From NCBI GenBank assembly GCA_027605045.1, contig JAQFWX010000008.1:496001-560000 (forward strand): a stretch of 64,000 nucleotides of DNA. The letters are read 5' to 3'. Positions 1 through 10,690 of this stretch are shown here, in pieces. The notes under the pieces were generated by a model. The model did no database searches and was not told where the DNA came from. It saw only the letters and a list, made by a program, of their open reading frames with translations. The position numbers were made by a program, and so were the translations under genes. The stretch is from Phallus indusiatus. Taxonomy: Eukaryota > Basidiomycota > Agaricomycetes > Phallales > Phallaceae. Numbering within the stretch: position 1 is the stretch's first letter; every line of letters begins with the position of its first letter.

Positions 1-290
1 CGCGCAAGAAAAATACAATGCGATAAAAGACGTACCCAAAGGACGAGGTACCTTCACGGAGTAAATGATGTTACTAGGTGAAAGTATGTTCAAAGCATAA
101 AAACGAACCTTTTGTCTAAAAAAATTCAGAAGGTCAGTTAGCAATCGTTTGATAAAATTGGGTGTCATCCATAATAGATTGCTAGCATCCATCCAACCTC
201 GCAGGCTAAATCTGCTAACACAATGCATAATACGCAGACATCCACCGGACACACCCCATATCAAGTAAAAAATTGGCATAGACTCACCAT
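1..290 (-). other. Possible 5' end of a minus-strand gene (partial)
   Basis: On the minus strand an ATG at 290-288 is followed at once by a strong donor (GTGAGT), an arrangement often seen in fungal ribosomal protein genes. Pyrimidine-rich acceptors follow near 200 and 130. A spliced frame could run off the left edge, but I cannot recognise the product and other splice choices hit stops. It would be divergent from the kinesin gene, with about 240 bp between. This is weak evidence and the stretch may be only promoter or untranslated sequence. Confidence 0.2.
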
Positions 291-530
291 TTTGTCGCTG
301 TCGTTGACGTTGCTGAACTTGCCTTGATTCCTTTACACCCGCTTGGGACCGGCAACTCGGCGAGCTGAGCCACAAACATTAAGGCTCACGTGACTCGACG
401 CGTCCACACCAAGCTCCAAGCGACGAATTCAACAAACCTTGCACTTCACCAAGTCCACATAACCACACGCTAAATCGACAAGTCGACGCATTTAACATTT
501 TGTAGGTACTAGGCGATTGAGAGAAAGAGG

Positions 531-3098
531 ATGTCAAAAATACCCAGAGCTGGTTCACCCGACAGAGCCCTCCCTGACCCCATCACTTTGAAGAGGAAAG
601 CTTCCGATGATGAAAACCCTGTTCCAGCAAAGATCCCGACTATGGCGGGACGCGTTCTCAAGCCTTCTATAATATCTAACCTTCAGTTTAGCAATCGCGC
701 ACACTTTGCTTTGGGCCCTCGATCGCCATACAACTTGAACAACCCTCAACCAACACTTGCCAGCACCATTACTCAAAGATCGAAACGGTCTGTCAGTGCG
801 CCGCCTACCAAAGCAAACGGTGTGATAAACACACTGTCAAAATCATCGCTGTTTAAACCTGGAACGTTAGTTGATAAATTCGGTCCGATTGTGGATGAAC
901 GTCTCGAAGAAAGCTATCATCAGGTTGAAGCAGCCCGCACCGCCGATGCCGCTAAAGGTACGTATAATAGACCTTTTCGTCCCAATCTTCAAATTTAATA
1001 TGATATGAATCTAGTCTCCGCTGATATGGATGCTGAACGAGGCAAAGTTCGGGAATTAAAAACATTCCACCTTCAGTTATCAAAACAATTGGCGGACTCG
1101 AAGTCTCAAGAGATTGAACAAAGACGACATCTTATGAACGTCTCAGATGAGCTGGATGAACTGAAGAAGAAACATGCTAAGAGTATTATGGAACTGGAGT
1201 TGGACAGGACAAAACTGCAAAGACAAGTCCGGGATCTCCAAGAAGAGGTTACATCGAGCAAAGGAGAACTCGAAAGAGAAAGGGAATTATCTTCAGTGTT
1301 GAAGGTTAGTATATTGAACGACTTGTCATTTTCTTGCTAAGCTAACGGTGGTTTAAAGAATAAGATATCTCAACAGGCTACGACTCAGATGACATTAGAA
1401 GCACAAGTCAATGCCCTGGAGGCCACAAATAGCTCTCTCAACGCATCTCTTTCCGTAGCACACTCAATGAGTGGCAATGTCAGTCTTGAGCTAGAGCGTG
1501 CAACTTCAAGAATCAATGAGTTGGAGCAAGAACTTCGCCATGCAGAAACCATTAGAAGAAAATTGCACAACATGGTGCAAGAGCTGAAAGGCAACATTCG
1601 GTCAATCTTACATCTTATCTTTCAGATCTACCCTTTTGTTTCTGACTTCTGACTTCCCTTAGAGTTTTCTGTAGAGTCCGACCGCCTCTATCATCAGACA
1701 GGCCCATCAACCCCGACGATCCAAGCTCATTACTTGCGAATATCGAGTTCCCAAGCAAGGGAGATCACGATGAAATTACGCTCAGTGCTGTCAGCGAGTC
1801 CGCTACAGGAGCGGAGAGAAAAGAACATTGGAAATTCAAATTTGACAGAGTAGGTTTTTCCCTTTACATGTGCACCATCGATTTGACTGTTGTGATTAGG
1901 TGTTCGAACCTGAATCAACACAAGAGGCAGTCTTCGAGGAAATCTCACAGCTTGTTCAAAGCTGTGTCGATGGATATAACGTTTGCATATTTGCTTATGG
2001 ACAAACTGGGTAAATTTTACAAGAATAGCGATGTCATTGGTTCTAACGTTTCACTAGGTCAGGAAAGTCATATACAATGGAAGGCGGTACAGTGAGTAGC
2101 ATTTCGAGTTTAGGTGACATTCGTTCATTCTTTCGCAAAAGACGTCAGAAACAATAGGAATGATCCCTCGAGCTATTGAATTGGTATTCAAGGCTACCAG
2201 CGAGCTCAGTACCAAAGGTTGGGTTTACAAGATGGAAGGGCAATTTTTGGAGATCGTAAGTTTTCGACCTTAACCAGTGCTGTTGTTCTTACGGTACTGA
2301 TGTAGTATAATGAAACGATCAATGATCTACTTGGTAATGGTGAATTGGACAAGAAGAAACACGAAATCAAACACGATAAGGGCACAACACGAGTGACAGA
2401 CGTCGTGGTTGGTTAGTAACACGAATCTAAACTAATAATTTACTCAACTCAGTCATCAGCACCCCTGGAAACGCCTGCTCAAGTTCGAAGTCTGCTTCTT
2501 CGTGCTCAATCCCGAAGAACGATTGCGTCCACCTTAATGAATGAGCGTTCATCGCGTTCTCATTCCGTCTTCACTCTTCGTCTTAGCGGGACCAACTCAT
2601 TGACCAAGGAGTCGTGCGAGGGATCACTCAACCTCGTAGATCTGGCAGGGTCAGAACGTTTGAATTCAAGTGGTGCTGGAAACAATAAAGGACGGTTGAA
2701 AGAAACACAGAATATCAACCGGAGCCTCAGTGCTTTAGGTGATGTCATTGCTGCTCTAGGTAATGCACCTCCAGGCCAAGGCGATAAGCACATTCCCTAC
2801 CGAAACTCAAAGGTAACTGCTATTCTATCTTATCTATCTTGATAGAAGCTGACATTTACAACCCGACAGTTGACATATTTGCTACAAAATTCATTAAGTG
2901 GTAATTCAAAAACGCTTATGTTTTTGAACCTCTCGCCGCTTGCGGCCCATCTAAGCGAGTCGTTGTGTTCCTTACGTTTCGCAACGAAGGTACGCCTACA
3001 TTTATGAAATCACAAATCGTTCAATCTATTAACATTGCCTTTAGGTCAATAGTACAACAATTGGGACTGCAAGGAAACAATTAAAATCCTCGTCGTAA
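531..3098 (+). CDS. KAR3: Kinesin-14 (Kar3/Ncd type, C-terminal motor)
   Basis: A minus-end-directed microtubule motor expected to act in spindle assembly and nuclear fusion. I read 11 exons that join in frame to 672 aa: 531-957, 1015-1304, 1377-1600, 1663-1849, 1900-2009, 2058-2091, 2142-2255, 2306-2411, 2460-2812, 2870-2989 and 3045-3098. Residues 1-140 are a basic, Ser/Pro-rich tail that could bind microtubules. About 145-310 is coiled coil. The motor follows, starting at the neck sequence [10 protein letters not shown]. Visible motifs are the P-loop GQTGSGKS (split by the intron at 2010), switch [10 protein letters not shown] and switch [10 protein letters not shown]. The motor at the C-terminus defines kinesin-14. 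The gene ends 96 bp from the converging MED4 gene. Family assignment is firm; the exact orthologue name is inferred. Confidence 0.93.
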
Positions 3099-3194
3099 TA
3101 ATCTTCATGCTTTCTTGTTTTGTTGTATAAGCGCGTAGTAGAATAGGTGTATACTTTGTAACAGTTATTTAAACCCATAAACCCATAAACCCAG

Positions 3195-4042
3195 TTAAAG
3201 ATCGTCATCATCATTAAGATCTAGCCCGAAATCAATTAACGGCAGAGGAGGTGGACGCGTAGATTGACGAAGACTATCGCGCATTGTATGAGCTGGTGGA
3301 ACTGGTTGGTTGACCGAAGTGTCCGGAGATTTACTTGGAGCTGTTTTAGGAAGGAATCATCAGATTATCATTGTCATTATCAACTTAATCACATGGCTTA
3401 CGACGTGCGACTGAGTGCGTTTCGCCCAATGATCCCAAGGGTGCTTCAGCATTGAGTCTTCCACGGCGCATTCGGACTTCATTCGGAAATGGAGGGAAAA
3501 AGGGAGGAAATTGTGCAAGTTGAGAGCTCTCAGTGGTATCATTCTTCGCGATATCAGGAAGTCCTGGAGGTGCAGAAGTAAATGGAGCTAAGCTTTGGGC
3601 GTAAGCCAATAAATCTGAATACGGGATAGCAGCTGAGAGAGCATGAGATTACGGTAACAAGGAAAGTATGAAAAATGTTTCAAACACCTCGCTTCGCCTG
3701 ATCAATGGCTTCCAAACGTTCCTTGCCTTCGTCTAAGATGGCTTCTAGCTCCTGTTTCCCTTGCTCAAGGGTGCTCCAGATTTCATACAACTCATCGTCC
3801 AGAGACAGGATTTCCGCCTTCAGTTCTTCGATCCTATTTTGCTTTAATTGATGGACTCGTGCTTGACGAACCGAATTAGCCAGATCTGCATCGCATTCTA
3901 TGAATAGTGAGGTAGCGGGAGGAGGAGGAGGTCGCGTAGCAGGAGGTGAAAGAGAGAGAAATAAAGCCTCGGCGAGACCTTGCATTCTATTCAAAGGCTC
4001 TAACAGCGTCTCTGTCATCGATGGTGTATGGTCTGCGACCAT
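3195..4042 (-). CDS. MED4: Mediator complex subunit 4
   Basis: A middle-module subunit of the Mediator coactivator, which bridges transcription factors and RNA polymerase II in the nucleus. Three exons (4042-3688, 3632-3402, 3340-3195) join in frame to 243 aa. The N-terminal 120 residues form a helical, coiled-coil region starting with LLEPLNRMQGLAEALF and ending in a charged heptad-like stretch. Next comes the family signature around IPYSDLLAYAQSLAPFTSAP (residues 119-138), followed by a Pro-rich part and an acidic tail ending in a run of Asp. The length fits fungal MED4. A Pro run (PPPPP) and the acidic tail are typical low-complexity linkers. Confidence 0.85.
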
Positions 4043-4771
4043 TTCGAACTACCAATCCCATGTAGTTGGTGTTTAAAAAAGCGTTATGGAGAGGTAGAAT
4101 CTTATGTAACGGCCCGGCGTTGACTCGCTAAAGTTGCATACTGGGAGTGACACAGTCATTGTAGGATCTACTTAAGAAAATCAAACAATTAACTGAGATG
4201 AAGAAAGACGGCTTAAGATAGCAGATCAGCAAAAACACTCTTATAAGCTTTCAGTCATTCGTATTGTAGTTTTGTTGTAGTAATTTCTATGTAAGGACTG
4301 CATGCAATATACGACCCGATATTAGATAAAAAAGATGTTTTGAGATTGGGATTAAGCTTCAGGGATTGAGGACATGACATTTAGACACCCAAGCACAGAA
4401 TTATCGAGTGCCCGGGGCTTGCCGCTTGTTTGATTAGCCTCAATGTTGAGATATGTAGAGCCCCGTCAAACATATAAGAGGACACTACGTCTCAACTGCT
4501 TTCAGACGTCAGGTTCATTACTAGGAGCATCCACAAGCGTGAAATCTTGCAATCCTTGTAACCTATTTACAAAAAGTTGCAGGGTTAAGGCACGTCTTGT
4601 AAACTGTGATGATATGAGAATTCACCAATTGTGTAAGTAGTCAATGCGCTTGACTTTTTCAATAATAACGACGGGATCCACGATGACTACGTATCAATAT
4701 GTTGGATAAATGCGAAAAGGGGTATATAGAATGATGGCGTATGGTGAGCTCCAATATCTAAGGAGCCAGAC
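4043..4771. other. Intergenic stretch, no gene seen
   Basis: This region lies upstream of MED4 and downstream of the family A gene. The short open frames have no codon bias, conserved motif or splice support. I see no tRNA or inverted repeat. It probably holds the MED4 promoter and the 3' end of the family A transcript. Confidence 0.5.
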
Positions 4772-6285
4772 TTAGGACCTACCGTGATCGTCGTCGTCAC
4801 TGCTTTGCTCATCGTCCTTGTCGTTATTCCATTCGTCTTGGTCAGAGTTCTCTTTATTATCTGCCTCATATCCATCGTAAATCTTTTCTTCATTTTCGCT
4901 ATCTTCTCCATTTTCGCTGCCTTCTCCATTTTCGTTATCTTCTCCATCCTCTGAGATACTGTCATCATACTCGTCCAGAGTCTCATCCGATCCGTGCATG
5001 TTTAGGTACAGCTCCGTCATCGGATGAACCCCCACCATGTATCCTCTCTCAGACGGCGTCAAAACAGGCCCCAGATATTCCCGTTCCAGGATCTCTTCCC
5101 AAGAAACCAACTCGTCAGGCCATATCACACATTCCCAAAGTCCAGCCATATGAAACGCGTGCTTTTGCAGCGACAATAGAGCTAATCCCACACGAAACCG
5201 ATCCAGAAACCATGAATCCGTCACTTTGAAAGATCCATCGACTGGTGGGAAAGGTATAGTATCGACAATACACGAAATGAAGGAGTACTGTGAATTCTCG
5301 TTCATAAAAGGCACGTGCGCGACAATATTAACCTCTTCTGCGTCATAGATTATCCCGAATAACATGAACCACTCCGGTAGGTTTTTCGTAGAAACAAGCC
5401 CCTGTTCGAAACGCAATTGCCAGTTAATCAGATGAGTCTTTAAGCTTGGTTCAATCGCTTTGGCTAAGTCACGCAACGCTTCCGATTTGTTTTTCGGTCT
5501 CGGGTGCGACGATGGAGGGCAGGCCAACTCGTCAGGCCATGCAGCTGGTCCTTGAATAGCTACCACTAAAGCTGGGTTCAAAATTGTTGCTCGAAGATTC
5601 ACATCAAGTGTAAGTGGTGTCATTTCTATTGGGACAGTTTGGACAGGATGCAAAAGTAGCGAGAAGTCGACAGGGGAATGATCAGTACTTAGCGTAGTCG
5701 GAAAGCGCGACTGTGTATCACTAAAATGAATTTAGTAGTTATCGACGAAGTTGAAAGATTGAGAGACCATACTATTTTAGCCAACAGCATGGGGTACACA
5801 TAAAAGGACTTGATATGGCCATCTTGGCCTCGAGTTCATGAGATAGGTACTGAAACACATCTTTGAAATGCTCTAAACAATGAACGGTATCAGGACAAAG
5901 GTTTTGTAACGGAATTTTATCGTAGACGTTGAGTCGTTCTTTACGCGCAGGGGTTGAGAGGTAGAAGTCAGGACAGAATGATTGAGAATCCAGATGTCGT
6001 GTTCGCAACTCTTCTTTCCCTAGTGGAACAAAGCTTTCTTTTCGTTGGGATATCCATATTTGCAGGATTTGCTTAGGCAGAATTTGGAATAAATCCCACG
6101 GGTCCAAAATTGGCTGTAGAAACAATTAGAACCAGAACTAGGGAAAAGTGATAAGTTACAACCTGGCGTTTTGTCGGGACCCAAGTTGCTGTGAGCCAAT
6201 CTTCAGGGAGCGGAATTTTTGACTGGGACTGCCAATTCTCAACGAAGTTTAAAAGAAAATCCTTTTGGGATCCTAAATTCTGCAC
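4772..6285 (-). CDS. Family A protein, copy A1 (unrecognised; start not located)
   Basis: I do not recognise this protein. Coding exons join in frame: up to 6285 down to about 6172, then 6123-5772, then 5719-4772. The last begins after a short intron whose donor follows codons for WLK. The reconstructed part is about 460 aa. Its C-terminal third has an AIEPSL motif and an LPEWFMLFGIIYDA segment that match copy A2, and it ends in about 70 residues of Glu/Asp/Asn-rich acidic repeats. No signal peptide or membrane segment is seen. The upstream exon begins after an acceptor at about 6286, only 80 bp from the stop of A2, and no in-frame ATG is visible. The copy may therefore be 5'-truncated or have a tiny first exon. 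It is a tandem paralogue of A2. Confidence 0.55.
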
Positions 6286-6366
6286 ATAAGAGAAACTCTC
6301 GAAAGTCCACGAACAATGTTGGCTATCGGGGTATTAGGGAAAAAAACTGAAAGATTCGGTTGTTAC

Positions 6367-7815
6367 TTACGGTAGTGGGTTCAATCCTGCACGGCGTATG
6401 CAATCTGACAGACATTGAGAGGCAGTTTCGGCATGATTTTGCTCGCTGACAATAGTATCGCGCATTTTGACATCCGCATATTGGTCCTGTTCAGCGTATT
6501 TGAGGTCTTTCGGTATATCCCATTGCATGTTGACCTGCGAAATAGCAGACTGATCCAAATTATCAAGGGCTCGGCAAATCCTCTTTGTGTGTCGTTGGAT
6601 CATCAGCAAAACAGCGGCATTGCTCGCACGCTTTAAAACATTCCTGTTGTCAAAAAGATTGAATATAAAGGGCGGCATCGGAATGCAGATAAATTCCCAT
6701 TTCGTCGGGGCACCATTATCGTCGCACTCTAGGATTGTAGGCACAAATGTGTAAATATCGATCTGAAGCGCGTCATACACTAGTCCGTGAATAAATAACC
6801 ATTCAGGAAGTGCGAACCTCTCCTAAGGATATGATCGTTAAGTTATAATTGGGTTCAGAAGCATACATCTCACGTCAGAAGTTTTTCGTTTTTCTCTCCA
6901 GTCAATGATTACGCGGTCAAGTAATAGCGTTAATGTCGGTTCAATAGCCACCAGGAGAGGCATTAAAGTCTCAGAAACCCGATTATCTTCGATTCTATTA
7001 TTTCGAAGGGCACTTGCAAACTCCCTGTGTTCGCCGAAAGGGTGCAAGGGTTGGGGGAAGAAAACGATAGGAACCAGCCCGTATTTCGTCCACTGTGGTT
7101 TAGAGCTCCTATTAAAAACGTGGATGGAGTCGACCACCTCCCGCTTTGGAGATCTAACAAAGCCTTGACAACATGTCAACAATGCAGAAATGGAAGTCAT
7201 ACCCAAGTTGAATAACACCAAACCAATCAAATAATGTGAATAAAAGCCACGAGGTATTGCGTTGGGCATCCATTTCGCAGCGGCAGGCGGTAAGACCAGG
7301 ATACGAAAATATGTGTAGCAACACTCTAGACAGGTTCGTGTAGTATTCAAAGGGATCATGTGTGTCTGGGATGAGTTGTGGTTCAGGAAATTCAAGCATG
7401 TCAATCTTGGTCGCATCAGCATATGATACGAACGGAGTTTCAAGACGAAGGAGTCGAGACCCATGCGAAAGATAGTCGAAATATTGCTTCAAGGATTCCC
7501 ATAGAATGGTGGAAAGAATGTCGATTTTCTTGGGTAGAGCCTATTACGCATAGTCAAGAAGGTATTGATGGGCATTGAAAACCCTCACTACCTCCCAATC
7601 TTCGGGGATTACGAGATATATTGAATATGAGATCATGTTGGTTCGATAATTTTTTAACGCTTTTTCTATGGCCTGCATTGGATAGTCTCCATATTCAGGA
7701 AAACGTGGGTACGCTTTCCAATCCTGTCTACGATAATCAACCCTAAAATGATCATATTCACCTCAACCAGCAGCGCAATTACCTACCTTTGATTTGTTAA
7801 TATTCTGTCAACCAT
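6367..7815 (-). CDS. Family A protein, copy A2 (unrecognised)
   Basis: The product is unrecognised. The start at 7815 (MVDRILTNQR) is supported by a first intron that joins in frame to a long exon encoding DYRRQDWKAYPRFPEYGD and ending at PEDWE. Later exons encode QYFDYLSHGSRLLRLETPF, then YGLVPIVFFPQPLHPFGEH, AIEPTLTLLLDRVIIDW, LPEWLFIHGLVYDALQ and finally RRAGLNPLP before the TAA at 6367-6369. The middle splice sites (about 7150-7350) are uncertain. The AIEP and LPEW blocks are shared with A1 in the same order, so the two are paralogues. It is divergent from family B copy B1, and the two starts are very close. It looks like a lineage-specific family. Confidence 0.6.
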
Positions 7816-7818
7816 GTT

Positions 7819-9621
7819 ATGATTCACATCTTGAGAGCTTTCGCCGTCACAGACGCGCTCGGCGGCGGACGACCCTTACCGGAGAGCCTGGCTGTACAGC
7901 CCAAAAAGCAAAAAATATATTATCGATGCTTCATCGATGCTGATTATAATAAGGAATGGAGTATAAATGGACATCGTCGAAGAATTCCTCCTCGCCATGC
8001 CTCGCACTACCACTGGTAATCCAGCGGTGCCTAGAGTCACAGTACAAAGATGATCTAGTACGGAACAACCACGACCAAACCCGGCACCTCAGGCCCAGGC
8101 TCCAAGTCCGCTGACGCGATGGCTTCAGTCTTACGGTGTTCCTTTTACCACTGGGTCTCAAAAGAAAGGATCGACAGATTCCCAATATAGTATCACAGCT
8201 AGGTTTGGGTTTCTTCTCCATCATAGGTTTGAGTGTTGCTAAAGTCTGTTATGATCCACTTCAGTAACGTAACAACATCAGAACTTGAATCTGAGTACAG
8301 ATGGTGATTCCACGAAACCATTAATTCTGTGCCTTTCACCATAACTGCTAGTGGTGCAAACCTGATAAACAGCTTGAGAAAATTGTTTGGGGGCACAGGC
8401 CTGGCCTCACAGCCACAAGACGTGTTTAGCCTTCCTAAAGAATGGTTTACAACTGAAGGGGTTAGCATTATAGATCTTATCCATACGCATTGAAATGTTC
8501 ATCAAATTCACAGCTCTCACCCACAGCGTCGCCTAAGGATTTTGAAAATTTTTGGCGCCACAATCTTCGCAGCTTTTTGAATGTATATGATCCAAAGCAG
8601 GAGCACGTCAAATTTCGTCGTCAGAAAGACATAGAAAACGCTAAATTCCCCGAGCCAAATGTTTTGAACATGAGACATAAAAAACTTGGAGGGGGTGGAA
8701 TCGCATGGAACCTTACACTTTTTCTCGCGTCACCAACCCTCACAATGCCCCCTGATTCTGAAATGGACGTAGAGCGTCTGCATGGCAATCCTTTAAGCGG
8801 TTTCTTTAATGTTCCAGAGTGCAGGACAACCTCGTGAGTTCTCGTTACTCTCTCGTCAGTGTTCATCATCTGTTTATGCTACATACATACGCCTAGAAAC
8901 CTGCCAATTTCTTTCCGCGAAGAACTACTCTGCTTTGGATCTAAACCAAAGCCCGATTTTGTGGCCAGAATTGAACCCGATATTATTCAAGAAGATCGCC
9001 TCGATTATGATTTGTATCCAATCACTACCCTTGGAGAAACCAAAAAAAAATCAAAAAATTAGCAAAACCGGCACAAAAAACAAGACCCAACTCGGCTCCA
9101 GGTTCCGTCTAGTAGTGCAGCCTCGGATGGGCTCAGCATTCCCTCTGAATTTGGCGCCAAGCTTCAAATAACAGCTCAACTTGCATTCTCGGCATACCCG
9201 TCATTGGTGGTGATTATTGCTTCCCTGATTGCTACATGGCAGACCTCACCTCCCATACCAAAAGGCAAAAAACAAGTTGAAGCTGAGGTATGAATTATTT
9301 ACTTTAGATGAGTGGAGAATATTTATGTCGTTATAGGATTATCAGATTCCCGAGTACGCTGTACTATACGGCATCGGATACGCCTCAAATGGACATGCAT
9401 TTTTTCCATATGTGATGGAGTGGAACAAAAACCAAAATCCCTCGAAATGGGGATTTGCGTCGGTGCTTGTTTGTAGGGAATTTTCCGAGGTGTTTCGAAC
9501 CCACGACGTGTCACTTCGATTTAAATTGATCAAAATTCTTTTGATGTTACAGCAACACGCTGTGAGGCTCAAGGATGAGATAAAGACGGTCAAAAGATGG
9601 CCACAGGCATTCCTAAGTTAG
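7819..9621 (+). pseudogene. Family B gene, copy B1, probably decayed (unrecognised)
   Basis: This is a coding-like stretch of an unrecognised family, divergent from A2. Segments include PLTRWLQSYGVPFTTGSQ (about 8110-8165), ETINSVPFTITASGANLIN (about 8320-8375), FENFWRHNLRSFLNVYDP (about 8538-8593) and, after an intron at about 9289-9336, YQIPEYAVLYGIGYASNG, ending RWPQAFLS at about 9619. A hydrophobic segment FSAYPSLVVIIASLIATW (about 9190-9240) could be a membrane helix. The frame is broken. A TGA at 8305-8307 stands where copy B2 has TTA, the frame shifts near 8490, and it shifts again around the A-rich run at 9042-9056. The second half still looks protein-coding, so decay may be recent, or some breaks may be introns I could not place. 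Confidence 0.5.
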
Positions 9622-9820
9622 AAGTCTATGATAGTGCGCAAGGGTTTAATTCCCGCTTTTTTACTCGTGTCAATGCTGATTTTGTAAAACTATGTATTTA
9701 AGGAGGGAGCAAGAGAGATGTCCCATGCGACTATATTTAGTCTAGTATTCACTACGCTCCCTAATCGCGTGTGTTCCCGTGTCACATGCACCGCGTTGGC
9801 AACAAGCCCTATCATATCGT

Positions 9821-10690
9821 GATGCTTTCCAATCCTGTCTACGATAATAAGCCTTAATCGAAACAATCAAATTCAGCAGCGTCACTCTCCATATTCAATG
9901 GTTCGTTGAGAGGCTGTGTCGACCAAGTTATAAATTTATAATTCCGAGCCTTCATCAGACGTCGACGCGCTGTGAACGACCCTTGCTGAACAGCCTAAGA
10001 ACCTGGTTGTACAACCCAAACAGCAAAAAATATATATATTGTCGATGCTTCATCCATGTTAAATTAAATGAGAAATGGTGTATAAATGGACAATGTCCGC
10101 CAAAAATCATAACACAAAAGGATTCTCCTCGCCATGCCTCGCACCACTCACCGGGTCCGAGTCAGCGGTGCCTACAATCATGGTACGGACCATGAGCAGG
10201 CTCGGTACCAGCAGCTCAAGCCCAGCCTCCAAGTCTCCAAATCGGCTGACACAGTGGCTTAAACGATACGATATATCATTTACCACTGGATCTCATAAGA
10301 AATAGAACAGGAAATCCCCAGTACAGCATCACAGTGCGGCCAGGTTTGGGTTTCTTCTCCACCGTAGATTTGAGTGATGCTGAAGTCCGATATGATGTGC
10401 TTCAATAACGTAAACAACACTAGAACTTGAATCTGAATGCAGATGGTTATTCCACGAGACCATTAATTCTGTACCTTTCACCATAACTGCTAGTGATGCA
10501 AACCTGATAGGCAGCTTAAGAAAATTGTTTAGAGGTGGACTCACAACACAAAACGTATTTAGCCTTCCGGCAGTATGGTTTACACGTCATGCGTATCTGC
10601 TACTTTATACCATAGATTATCTGAGCAGTGAGTTTGAAGAAAATGGTAGGTTCATGCTTGAAAATATTTACTGTAAGAGCTGCAGTACAC
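9821..10690 (+). pseudogene. Second copy of the A/B unit: family A exon scrap plus truncated family B copy B2
   Basis: 9821-9900 matches 7710-7790, the first exon and intron of family A, but only as a remnant. 9961-10560 then matches B1 (7860-8400) at high identity with small indels. The shared blocks include the RLTQWLKRYDISFTTGSHKK-type segment and the ETINSVPFTITASDANL segment. Relative to B1 there is an extra base near 10417, so the upstream frame is broken, while the later part is open through about 10655. Beyond about 10690 similarity to B1 stops, so the copy is 3'-truncated. No function can be assigned. Confidence 0.6.
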
